Shown piece after piece: positions 10,922 through 19,889 of a DNA stretch of 64,000 nucleotides. A program made the position numbers and the translations under genes. Each line of letters starts with the position of its first letter. Position 1 is the stretch's first letter. This DNA is from Nannochloris sp. 'desiccata' (Eukaryota > Chlorophyta > Trebouxiophyceae > Chlorellales > Chlorellaceae), in contig JAGTXX020000011.1 in the NCBI GenBank assembly GCA_019044685.2, forward strand, positions 2,108,001 to 2,172,000. Reading direction: 5' to 3'. The notes under the pieces are model-generated. The model searched no databases and was not told the origin of the DNA. It was given only the letters and a program-made list of their open reading frames with translations.

Positions 10922-12821
10922 TTAAGCAGCAACTGCCTGTTTAGCAGCGGTCTTGGCAGCACCAGCTCCACCAGGAGCATCCACTTTAGCATGACGAATA
11001 AGCTCCTCAACAACTTCAGACACAGTAGGATGTGCATGCACATTAAATTTAAGCTCTTGAACTTTTTGTTTCATCTTCATAGCATTTGAGAATTCATGAA
11101 TTAGATCTGCAGCATGAAGTCCAAACAACCACACACCGAGAATCTCTCCTGTATCTTTACGGTAAATCATCTTACCCATACCGTCGCTTTCAAGCTCAGC
11201 AAGTGCTTTAGAGTTACCCTTGAAGTATGTTTTTGCAACAGCAATTTTGTCAGCGTAGCCGTCCTTTTCAGCCTTTTCGCGAGCTGCTTCCTCGGTCAAT
11301 CCAACAAAGGACACCTCAGGGTGGGTAAAGCAAGCAGCAGGTACAGTTAAATGATCCACAATCTCATTGCCTCCATTCATAGTTTCAACAGAAGAGATTC
11401 CTTGAGCACTGGCAGCATGTGCAAGCATATATTTCCCATTGGCGTCCCCAACACAGAAAACATTCGAAAGAACTTTTCCGTTTTTATCGGTGACTTGCAT
11501 TTTCTCGTTGACAGGGATGAATCCACGGCGATCAGTTTCTACATCAATAGCACCCAAGTTTAATCCGTTCGTGTAAGGAGCACGGCCGGTGGCAACCAAG
11601 CATGCATCAACTTCGAGGGTATCGACAACTTCCTTGGTGGAAAAGTCAGTGAGTTCAATAGTGACAGGCTTAACTCCAGGGACACCAGGGGTGACCTTGG
11701 TCGCGAGCACATTGGTATGGAAATCAATAGGTCTAGTGCTGATGAGCACACGCTGAGCGAGCTTGGCAATTTCTTTGTCAAAGCCAGGCATAATATTGGG
11801 AAGCGCCTCAATAAACGTCACTTCGCTGCCTAAAGCAGTGTATACATCAGAGAATTCAAGGCCAATATATCCAGATCCAATGATAGCAACCCATTGAGGT
11901 ACCCATTCAAGCTTTAAAGCATGATCAGAGGTAAAGACAGTTTTGCCGTCAATGGTAATGCCGGGGGGCACAAAGGGAACAGAGCCGGTAGCAATCATGA
12001 TATTTTTAGCAGTGACAGTACCACCGACATCGACACGACCAGGGAGACTGTAGCTGACGGTGTGTGCGTCAACAAATTTACCGATGCCTCTGAGAGTATC
12101 AACACCAACAGAATCCATTGAACGAGCCAAGTTACCCTGGATAGTTTTAGCAAGATTTTTAGCATGATCGGCAACAGCCTGGCGATCATAGCTGACATCA
12201 CCGACGTGGACACCTTTAGCAGCCATGTGCTTGGTGTCTTGGAGACGGCGGACGTCACCCGCAGCAGCGAGGAGCGCTTTGGAGGGGACACAGCCACGGT
12301 TGACGCAGGTGCCGCCAATATCATGTCCTTCAATGATAGCAACCTTCATGCCCATGTCAACGGCATGGATGGCAGCTCCGTGTCCACCGACACCAGCACC
12401 GATAATAATTAAATCGTAGTCATACTGGCCAGAGCTAGCACCGTTCTTGGCACCACCTGCCGCTGCAAATACAGGCCTGCACATAGAAAAGAAGAAGACA
12501 CAAACAATTTTGAGATCATCGATACACGTGATACACCTCCGATGACGCTATACATTATATAGTTCGGACGATGCATTAGTATTTGCTGGCGCATTATCAG
12601 TTAAATCTGTCCAGCCAGCAATCTTTGACCCTGCCCTGATCGCACCTGACAGCCTTACGAGACGCTACAATCGTGGGTGCAGCTTTCTGAAATCCATTCA
12701 AAAGGACATCAGAGGTTCTAGGCATTCCAAAACGGCTCAAAGCCTGAGCAGGCTTGGCCTGGAGCTTGGCAGCACATGCAGTGCTTGCCGTGATAGAGAA
12801 GGCGTGAGTTACGGCCACCAT
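10922..12821 (-). CDS. Dihydrolipoamide dehydrogenase, plastid (E3 of plastid PDH)
   Basis: FAD enzyme that reoxidises dihydrolipoyl groups with NAD+. Two exons, 12821-12646 and 12476-10922, intron phase 2, about 576 aa. Exon 1 encodes a Ser/Ala/Lys-rich transit peptide ([19 protein letters not shown]) that joins in frame to [11 protein letters not shown], a plausible cleavage region. Mature-protein motifs in order: FAD loop [13 protein letters not shown], redox-active cysteine pair [19 protein letters not shown] loop [15 protein letters not shown], second FAD motif [11 protein letters not shown], and the catalytic His-Glu dyad in [15 protein letters not shown]. The sequence matches plastid LPDs (cyanobacterial lineage) rather than the mitochondrial enzyme. 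Divergent from the next gene. Confidence 0.94.
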
Positions 12822-13151
12822 CTCGTGATACCTCTATACAAGATGATTTACTAAAAGCAGCTTAGCGACGTAATCATCAACCAATATGCCAGCTTGTGCT
12901 GATATAACAAAGTGCTGATAACACAAAGTGTCGCAGCAGGCCAACAACCGAGCGCCAAATATTGTCTCAAAATTAAATATTTTGCACACATTATTCTTTT
13001 AGTGGTTATAAGGAACTCAGAGAGAAGCTTGGGACCTCCCTATCCTGCGATCAAGCTCACATTGTGTCGAAAATTGGCCGCATTACGACCCATATCTGGC
13101 ACATTCCGCTTTAATTTGCCCTGATAGCATTCTTGATATCGCAAATAGTCC
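12822..13151. promoter_or_regulatory. Divergent promoter region
   Basis: 330 nt between the start of the plastid dihydrolipoamide dehydrogenase gene (minus) and a small plus-strand gene. It must hold both promoters and 5' UTRs. I see no recognisable core element. Confidence 0.4.
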
Positions 13152-13485
13152 ATGTCTGAGAGGAGATATATTAGAATCCAACCAGGGAAGGAGGAAGATT
13201 GTTCCACCGGTGAGGCGGCGGCAGAAATTCGAAAACTCCTAACAAAGGTGCGCAGCTTATAGATTTTTACAGTATCAATGGCCCATATCTTCTCTTTACT
13301 TTCACTGGCTGATATCTAACCATAATACAACTATTTTTTACTCCATACAGGGCAATAATATATCTCACGATGCTGCCTTGACCTTGGAGCGGTCGGCAGA
13401 GGCATTAGAAGAACTACATGCTGGTGAACAGGCAGCAGTACCAGCAGAGCTACCAAAGGAAAAGAAGAAGAAATCAAAGAAATGA
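13152..13485 (+). CDS. Small hypothetical protein (76 aa), Lys-rich C-terminus
   Basis: Two-exon gene read by eye: 13152-13247 and 13351-13485, phase-0 intron with GTGCGC donor and polypyrimidine/ACAG acceptor. The product begins MSERRYIRIQPGKEEDCSTG, has a central helical, Glu/Ala-rich part (ALTLERSAEALEELHAGEQ) and ends in KEKKKKSKK. I do not recognise the family. Support comes from the clean splice sites, the in-frame join and the divergent spacing from the neighbouring gene. It has no signal peptide or membrane segment; the basic tail could bind nucleic acid or be a nuclear signal, which is inference only. Confidence 0.55.
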
Positions 13486-13598
13486 ACCGAAACTGTATTA
13501 AAATCTTACAATAAATTAATCTAAGCCACCTCACTTATACTTACTGTCTACTATTATTTGTCGCGCTCAATTTGTTTGTCATACATCGATATAATTAA

Positions 13599-13603
13599 TT
13601 ACA
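13599..13603 (-). terminator. TGTAA polyadenylation signal candidate (TIM50)
   Basis: TGTAA on the minus strand about 87 nt downstream of the TIM50 stop codon. Confidence 0.35.
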
Positions 13604-13689
13604 AGTTATTTTCAGAGAAAATAGCGATAAACCAATCAAATGCAAAAGTTTCATGCACTATGATGACTATTAAGACAAAGCAGTGAACA

Positions 13690-14934
13690 TTACTTTTTTC
13701 CTATCCATCCTTTAGAGGTATTTTGCTCCCTTTTTGCCTTTGCCTGTTGCACCCTCGACATCCTCTCTCTAAACGCCGTCGGAATATCTTGCCCTTCATA
13801 GCTCTTTACTACATCCCTTAGATCCGGAACATTCGTACGTACTATAGCCTCTAAAAAGGGTAATAAATCTAGTAACGTAGTATCATTTCCGGTATCTGCA
13901 GTGGTCCATTTAGGCAGTTTCACTGCATTCTCAGGTTGAAGAGCAAACGCATCCGGGTCCGCTGTGATCAATAGAACTTGTTTTAAATCCCGATTAAGCT
14001 TGGAAAGGTCTCGTACGTGTTTGCCATTAACATAACGAGTAGAATCGCGGTATAAACGGTACTGAACAAGGCGTTGAGGGTCTAATCTATCCATAATCGG
14101 ATCAGCATATGTCGGGAGTTGAGAGGTATAGACTACAAGCTCAAAATATTGAGATAGGTCTTTAATAAACTCATCTGCACCAGGCCTTTTAAACGTACGC
14201 CATCCACGACCACGTGTCCAATCAGAATGAACGAGGACATTATCTAAATCTAGGACGAGTGTCTTCACATGGCGAGCGTGAGGTGGCAAGTCTGGTAAAA
14301 GACGATCTGAAGGGGGGTCTGCGTATTTCTTCATCTCTCCTTCAAAATATTTACGTTTGTCGACGTAATAGCTTAATGCTTGGGCCCAAAGACCGCTTCC
14401 GGGGAATTTATTTTCTGATCTTCCGGTCTCGTCAATCATATGTTCCAATTGATCTACTGAGTAGTTATAATGATAGTATCCTACAAATCCAGCAGTACCT
14501 AGACCGCCGTAGAATAATAAATTACCTAGAACAGAGAAAGCGCGGCCTACTCCGGTGTGTTCTAGTCCCTCGGCAGCTGTAGCAGCAGCTGTGTCTGCTG
14601 CCGCCGCTGACGAGGCCGCTCCTTCAGTAGGTATCCTGGCGTTTTCAAACAATTTATGGCCTATAGCGGTTTCTTCTTCCAATAAGTTGGGGTTGTATTT
14701 CTTGCCACCTCCAGCAGCCTCGCTGCAAATGAAAAGGAAGAGGTGTTCATCAGCCATGTGTCAAGTTGAATAAATGTTGAAATAGGCTCTTTAACTCATA
14801 CATAGCATCATCATTGGTCAATGCATGCAATCACCCGCAACTTACCTAAGTTTACGCCGACCCCCTGTCCCAGCCTCTTCCAAGAGCAGACGCTGAGCCC
14901 CTCTCCATGTTTCTTTGATCACCCGTTTGAACAT
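13690..14934 (-). CDS. TIM50: TIM50-like mitochondrial inner-membrane import subunit
   Basis: Receptor of the TIM23 presequence translocase. Two exons, 14934-14846 and 14722-13690, intron phase 2, about 373 aa. Exon 1 encodes MFKRVIKETWRGAQRLLLEE, a typical amphipathic mitochondrial presequence. A single hydrophobic segment follows at about residues 85-105 (AFSVLGNLLFYGGLGTAGFVG). The intermembrane-space FCP1-like phosphatase fold covers about residues 160-330: LVLDLDNVLVHSDWTRGRGW, KRPGADEFI, LVVYTSQLPTYADPIM and VLLITADPDAFALQPEN. The nucleophile motif DxDxT reads DLDNV, so phosphatase activity is doubtful, as in other TIM50 proteins. The C-terminus is a basic coiled segment ending in WIGKK. 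Confidence 0.9.
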
Positions 14935-15224
14935 TTGGGTTTCACGCTTAGACACTACTCAAGCTCCTCGATGCGCGGAGCCGCGTTCAGCAAACTAAGT
15001 ATATGATATGTTTATCGCGTTTTAAAGCTGCATCGGTCCCTTAGAAATGCTCAGCTCTCTTGCAGAAGTCCGCACAGCAGGCACGTCACAGCCAGCGAGA
15101 GCCAAAATTTTGCTCAATTTCATGCTCTTCTATTAAATTCCACGTTTAAATATATCACAAGAATCTAAAATTGTTTGCAGGAAGCGCGGCCCGGCCCATG
15201 CATAGCTAAAATACCTAAATAATA

Positions 15225-16289
15225 ATGATGGCGACACTTCCGCTCGCTCGTCTTCACCGGTGTTACTGCTCTCGTTACACCCTTGCACGGAGCATCTTAA
15301 CCATCGTCCCATCCCCAAAAATCCAACAAAAATGGGTTATGCAAAAGATCTTCACAACAAGCGCCGTTGGCCAACAAAACGATAGGGACAGCCCTTCAAG
15401 CCCCGCTGCCACCACCGCTGCCACTCCCTACGATGATTGCTCCACCACTCCCCTGCTAGACCCGGGCTTATATATCGTTGCTACTCCAATAGGAAACCTA
15501 GAAGACATCACACTACGCGCTCTCCGCGTGCTACGCACAGCAGATAGAATTCTATGCGAAGATACGAGAAGAACAGGCCAACTACTAAATCACTTCTCAA
15601 TAAAAACATCGATGACGAGTTTCCATCTTCACAATGAAAATCAAAAATTAAGCAGAGTAGTAGAGGAGTTACAAAGAGGTGCAGCGTTAGCTTTGGTTTC
15701 TGATGCTGGGATCCCTGCCATTAATGATCCTGGTGGCCAATTAATTGCTGCAGCAGTGGAACAAGGGCTGAACGTTGTCCCAATCCCAGGGCCCTCGGCA
15801 ACCTTGACTGCGCTTACCGCCTCGGGCTTAAATATGGCTAATTTCACCTTTTGTGGCTTCATAGAAGCAAAATCTGGTGCAAGGGTCAAACAATTTACGA
15901 AATGGAAAGATTTAGAATCTACTTTGATCTTTTTTGTGTCTCCACATGCTCTATTAGGAGCCCTAGATGATGCCGTAGCAGTTTTTGGAGAGGAAAGGCG
16001 GTGTTGTTTAGCTAGAGAGCTTACAAAAACCCATGAAGAGTTCTGGAGGAGTACTTTAAGTGAAGCTTTAGTAGAGTTTAAAGAACGAGGTCCACGAGGG
16101 GAGTTTACGCTTGTAATTGAAGGCAGTACTGGGGGAGAAGGAGAAGAGGCGACTGATGAGGAGGTGTTGGTAGTGCTGAAACAATTGATTGAAGAAGGGA
16201 CGGCGCCCTCACAAGCAGCAAGGCAAGTGGCTTTAGATCTGAATGTGAATAAGAAAAGAGTGTATGCATTAAGCTTGCAGTTGAAATGA
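15225..16289 (+). CDS. RsmI-type 16S rRNA (cytidine-2'-O)-methyltransferase, organelle-targeted
   Basis: SAM-dependent ribose methyltransferase that in bacteria modifies C1402 of 16S rRNA at the decoding site. Single exon, 354 aa; ATG at 15225 (a second ATG follows at once). Residues 1-80 form an Arg/Ser-rich, Thr/Ala-rich presequence absent from bacterial RsmI. The tetrapyrrole-methylase fold follows: GLYIVATPIGNLEDITLRAL, RILCEDTRRTGQLLNHF, SFHLHNEN, ALVSDAGIPAINDPGG, PIPGPSATLTALTASGL and FCGFIEAKSGARVKQF. A C-terminal helical region ends in NVNKKRVYALSLQLK, also typical of RsmI. The enzyme probably serves plastid or mitochondrial ribosomes. The flanking genes are clearly nuclear and intron-bearing, so this is not contaminating bacterial DNA. 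A TGTAA lies 93 nt after the stop. Confidence 0.92.
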   Translation: MMATLPLARLHRCYCSRYTLARSILTIVPSPKIQQKWVMQKIFTTSAVGQQNDRDSPSSPAATTAATPYDDCSTTPLLDPGLYIVATPIGNLEDITLRALRVLRTADRILCEDTRRTGQLLNHFSIKTSMTSFHLHNENQKLSRVVEELQRGAALALVSDAGIPAINDPGGQLIAAAVEQGLNVVPIPGPSATLTALTASGLNMANFTFCGFIEAKSGARVKQFTKWKDLESTLIFFVSPHALLGALDDAVAVFGEERRCCLARELTKTHEEFWRSTLSEALVEFKERGPRGEFTLVIEGSTGGEGEEATDEEVLVVLKQLIEEGTAPSQAARQVALDLNVNKKRVYALSLQLK

Positions 16290-16381
16290 TGAAAAATACA
16301 CTCGAGGAGAGAAGCAAAAGAATAAGTAGCAAAGGCGGCCTTTGGCATAGAAAATTAACATAGATTATTCGCCCACTTTCA

Positions 16382-16386
16382 TGTAA
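16382..16386 (+). terminator. TGTAA polyadenylation signal candidate (RsmI gene)
   Basis: TGTAA on the plus strand 93 nt downstream of the RsmI stop codon. Confidence 0.35.
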
Positions 16387-16470
16387 AACCTTTGTTTATT
16401 CTTTCGTCAACAGATAACCCATTTCACTGCGTGGATTGTATATTTAAATCGAGAACAACGCCGGAAGATT

Positions 16471-18501
16471 ATGATTAATTCAAATTACGGAATAATCATG
16501 ATCCACCTTAGAAAATTAGGCTTGGCAGTGCTGCTGCTGCATCTAATCTCTTGCAAGATATCTCTGGCAGTATTAGACAACGATTGCAGCGGCCATGGCC
16601 ACTTTGATGAGCAGAGCGGTGTCTGCATTTGCGACGACCCATTTCCCGTCAGTGCTGGCTCCAAGGGTTGGGTAGGAGAAACTTGTGAGATTCCTGTCTT
16701 CCATGGCAATGACGATGAGGGGGCAGATATGACTGTCGATTGCCAAAATTCTGATAGTTGTAATGAGCTGAAAGAAGACGAGTGGTCTTGCTTTGCTATT
16801 CCTGGCAACGCCAAAGAAGACAATGACGAGAAATCTTGGAACCATCTAGCTTTCTTCCTTAACAGAACGAAAGGCGATGGCGATGCTGATTTATATGGTT
16901 ACTCTAAAAACGCCACAAACCCACCAAACTTTGCTCAGGCAACAGGTTTTGATTGGCAAGATACTCAGACCATCCGGTCTTCTGCTGTCGTACACACTTT
17001 AGCTAGATCAGATTACCCAGAAGACTATTTGAATCAAGGCTATTATCTCTGTGTGCACAACTATCCTGGCACAGGAAGCTTGGAATTCTCTTTAAAAGCA
17101 ACTAAAGAGGTTTGTAGGGTCTCCTTTTCTCGTTATGACGGTGGTGCTCCTCTTGTGTGCAGCTCCCCTCGCGACGCGTCTGAAGAGGACAAAAGGTATA
17201 CCGAATGTAAACCTACAACTGGAGACTGTATTTGCAAGCCCCCCTATGCAAAGCCAGTGGAAAATGTCTACCCAGGTCTAGGATTTGAAAGTTGTTCTGC
17301 CCCTGTGACCATGATTTCAAAAGACGATGCCAGTGACTCAAAAGCCTACGAATCAAACGACGAGTACGTTGCTCCTCAAGAATGGCGATTCTGGGGATTT
17401 AATACCAGCGCAGAAGATTATGAAGTCATCGTCACAGTCGCAGAAAAACAAGGTCGAAGGGGCGGCGGCGGTGGTGGTGGGCGGGTGGCGCCATTTGCAA
17501 GGTTTGGAGTCCCTCCTGGAGCGAGCCCCGGCCAATTTGATGAGCGAACACGCTCCCCACCTTCTTCTTCTTCGTCATCATCATTTGGACAGCATGATCA
17601 TCGTATTGTATTGGATAGTACCGTCCCTGGTACCAGAAGTGGACTTTGGTTTATCGGTGTTTTTGGTCTCAGCTCCGGTGGGAGATTCGATTTGTCTCTA
17701 CAGAAGTTTAGTTGCCCTGGAAACTGCTCCTCCAATGGCGTCTGTGATAGGGAGTCTCATAAATGTACGTGTGAGGAAAACTACGGTGGAGCTGATTGTA
17801 GTAATTACATTAAGGAAATCCCGTACAATAGTACTGTAGAAAAACATACGAGCCCTATATTTGAGTACGAATACTTCAACATGCCTGAAATTACTGAAAC
17901 AATGCTCAGTGGCAATGTTGATGTTAGAATAACAGCTTTCGCCAGTAGTAATTTATGGAACGAGCATATAGCCGCCCTCCCAGAAATCTTACTCTCATTA
18001 GACCCTGGTAGCCCTGGAGCATTCCCTAGTGCAGATAATTTCACTCAGAGGATGGTATTGAATTTAAATAAGCAACATCCTTTGACGCTGTGCTCTTCCC
18101 AACTTGTACAAGGCCCTTGGAAGGTCGCTTTGCACAACCCGCTTTCCAACATTGCTTTGAATTACACTTTAACTGTTGAGAAAATAGGTAGATGTTTGAA
18201 CGACTGCAGTGGAAAGGGGGAATGCTCTGATGATGGGGTCTGTCAATGCGAAGATGATTGGGCTGGAGGAGATTGTTCAGTTGAGAAAAGTGGTGGTGGA
18301 GGTACAGGCGGTACCACCGTGCACCATCATCGTTTCCGTAGTTTTATAAGTTCATTATTCTTGATGGCTATCGGTGCAGCAGCTACGTTTGGGTATGTTT
18401 CTTATCGTGGTATCCCTCGCTGGTTGCCAATGAATATGAATGGGTACTCAGGATCCGGATTAGGGCTTTATCAAGAGTTACACGAACATGAAGGAATCTA
18501 A
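16471..18501 (+). CDS. EGF-like-repeat type I membrane protein
   Basis: Single exon, 676 aa, probably a cell-surface or secretory-pathway protein. A hydrophobic signal peptide is at about residues 8-33 (LGLAVLLLHLISCKISLAV); a second in-frame ATG (IMIHLRK) is an alternative start. EGF-like cysteine modules occur at about residues 38-72 (DCSGHGHFDEQSGVCICDD), 408-435 (CPGNCSSNGVCDRESHKC, CEENYGGADC) and 572-600 (CLNDCSGKGECSDDGVC, CEDDWAGGDC). Between them are two beta-rich, N-glycosylation-site-bearing regions and a low-complexity Gly/Arg and Ser-rich stretch (residues about 330-370). One transmembrane segment lies near residues 628-650 (FISSLFLMAIGAAATFGYV), followed by a cytosolic tail of about 25 residues. 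The EGF module form (G.G.C....C.C..W.G..C) is reliable, but I cannot assign a function or ligand. Confidence 0.75.
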   Translation: MINSNYGIIMIHLRKLGLAVLLLHLISCKISLAVLDNDCSGHGHFDEQSGVCICDDPFPVSAGSKGWVGETCEIPVFHGNDDEGADMTVDCQNSDSCNELKEDEWSCFAIPGNAKEDNDEKSWNHLAFFLNRTKGDGDADLYGYSKNATNPPNFAQATGFDWQDTQTIRSSAVVHTLARSDYPEDYLNQGYYLCVHNYPGTGSLEFSLKATKEVCRVSFSRYDGGAPLVCSSPRDASEEDKRYTECKPTTGDCICKPPYAKPVENVYPGLGFESCSAPVTMISKDDASDSKAYESNDEYVAPQEWRFWGFNTSAEDYEVIVTVAEKQGRRGGGGGGGRVAPFARFGVPPGASPGQFDERTRSPPSSSSSSSFGQHDHRIVLDSTVPGTRSGLWFIGVFGLSSGGRFDLSLQKFSCPGNCSSNGVCDRESHKCTCEENYGGADCSNYIKEIPYNSTVEKHTSPIFEYEYFNMPEITETMLSGNVDVRITAFASSNLWNEHIAALPEILLSLDPGSPGAFPSADNFTQRMVLNLNKQHPLTLCSSQLVQGPWKVALHNPLSNIALNYTLTVEKIGRCLNDCSGKGECSDDGVCQCEDDWAGGDCSVEKSGGGGTGGTTVHHHRFRSFISSLFLMAIGAAATFGYVSYRGIPRWLPMNMNGYSGSGLGLYQELHEHEGI

Positions 18502-18541
18502 TTTTGTTTTTGGAAAGGAGATGTATATATGAGTTTTGTTT

Positions 18542-19596
18542 TTATAAATTGTCATCATTTTCTTCATCGTCTGATGCTGTTGTTGTTCTGTAAATAGAGC
18601 GAATGTGTTGGTGAGGGTACCTTCTACCGCACTCTTCACATGGTTTACGCCATTCATCAACATCGTCCTCTTCTTCATCACTGTCCCCGTTGTCGTTATT
18701 CTTTTTTCTAAACCCACTGCCGCCACCACTTTTCACTTGCTCTCTGCTGTTGTAGCCTTCTTCTGCTGACGAGGACACCCTCAAAAATTTCCTTTTCCTC
18801 AACCAATTTTCTACTGCATCATCCACTTCTTCATCGTCTTCACATTGGAGATCGAAAATTGAGCTCGAGGCGAGGATCGTGCCCTGATAAATAGAAACAA
18901 CACCTGGAAGACCCGGCGGCAGGCCAAACCGTTGTGGAAGGGAGCTTGCTCGAGGCACAGGGCAGCGTACAAATCGTGTCCCTAGACACTGGCGTGCTAG
19001 TAGTTCTAACCTTTGGTCAACCATCTGACCTTGTTCATCTCCTTCAATAACGAAATGAATTAGCAAGTGGTGCTCTAGTGAGCTGTCGTTTTCTATTAGT
19101 TTGAATATCTTTGTTTGAGGTATCGTGCTGAGTGTTCCATGGCCTTGAGACTGTAGTGAACTTCGTGCACGTGCTTCATTTTGTAGTTCCTCAAGCCGAA
19201 GGGCTCGTAATGCTTCTGCTCAAAACAAGTAGGAAAGGAGAAGAATAATTAGATAAGAAAGACGGCACTGGATTTTTTAATATAGTAATTTATTGTCAGA
19301 GCTGTCCACAAAGGAAATCCATAGCAGCAAATTTACTAACCTAGCTCTAGTGATTCAGAATCTTCATTTGTGCCAGCAATTCCTGCCTCATTTTCTTCTC
19401 CTTTAGAAAAAGGTGCCAGCAGCACTTGGCCTGCAAGTCGTTGTCGGGCTTGGCTTCTATCTAGAGGCGCCAGCTGAGCCTTCACACGAGCGATTTTCAA
19501 GGCGTCTTCTAAATCTCGACGGCAGCATGACTCTAATGTAGGATCAGATGCTAGATCCTGAAGTTCTTCAATTTCTTGTTGCAGAAAATCTTCCAT
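18542..19596 (-). CDS. Phosducin-like / TXNDC9-like protein (PLP3 type)
   Basis: Two exons, 19596-19341 and 19215-18542, intron phase 1, about 309 aa. The N-terminal helical region (MEDFLQQEIEELQDLASD) is followed by HGTLSTIPQTKIFKLI and a thioredoxin-like fold at about residues 125-215: LLIHFVIEGDEQGQMVDQRL, LGTRFVRCPVP, LPQRFGLPPGLPGVVSIYQG. This follows the order of TXNDC9/phosducin-like 3 proteins, which assist the CCT chaperonin in tubulin folding. No CXXC motif is present, also as in that family. The C-terminal third is Ser/Asp/Glu-rich with two closely spaced cysteines (CEECGRRYPH), and that part is not recognised. The assignment rests on pattern similarity and is moderate. Convergent with the EGF gene only 40 nt away, so the 3' UTRs must overlap. 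Confidence 0.6.
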
Positions 19597-19851
19597 AATT
19601 TGCTCTTGAGCGAATGTTTACTTTTCAAAAAGATCGACTGATTTTTAAAAGATTCTAGGCTTGGAGGAAATCCTGGTTTTACCACTAACCCTCAGTTCCA
19701 TAAATCAAATGAATTCAAGGCTCCTCTTTTAGAACAACATCTACCTTTCCTCCATCCCCGCCATATCTGGCGCGCTCTAGACTTTGGGAGTAGCCTTCTT
19801 CCTTTCCATTAAAAAGTTAAACTAACTTCAAAGCAAACTTTCTAATGGTTC

Positions 19852-19856
19852 TTACA
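19852..19856 (-). terminator. TGTAA polyadenylation signal candidate (SMU1)
   Basis: TGTAA on the minus strand about 34 nt downstream of the SMU1 stop codon. Confidence 0.5.
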
Positions 19857-19889
19857 TTATAAAAGAACAACATTTCAACACTACATCCT

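Noticed and set aside
8082..16289. Bacterial contamination or recent transfer (RsmI and NFACT look bacterial)
   Set aside because: Both have N-terminal presequences, NFACT has a spliceosomal intron, and they sit among intron-bearing eukaryotic genes with similar base composition; ordinary endosymbiotic genes explain them.
15641..16348. 235-codon minus-strand open frame
   Set aside because: Antisense shadow of the clearly conserved RsmI gene.
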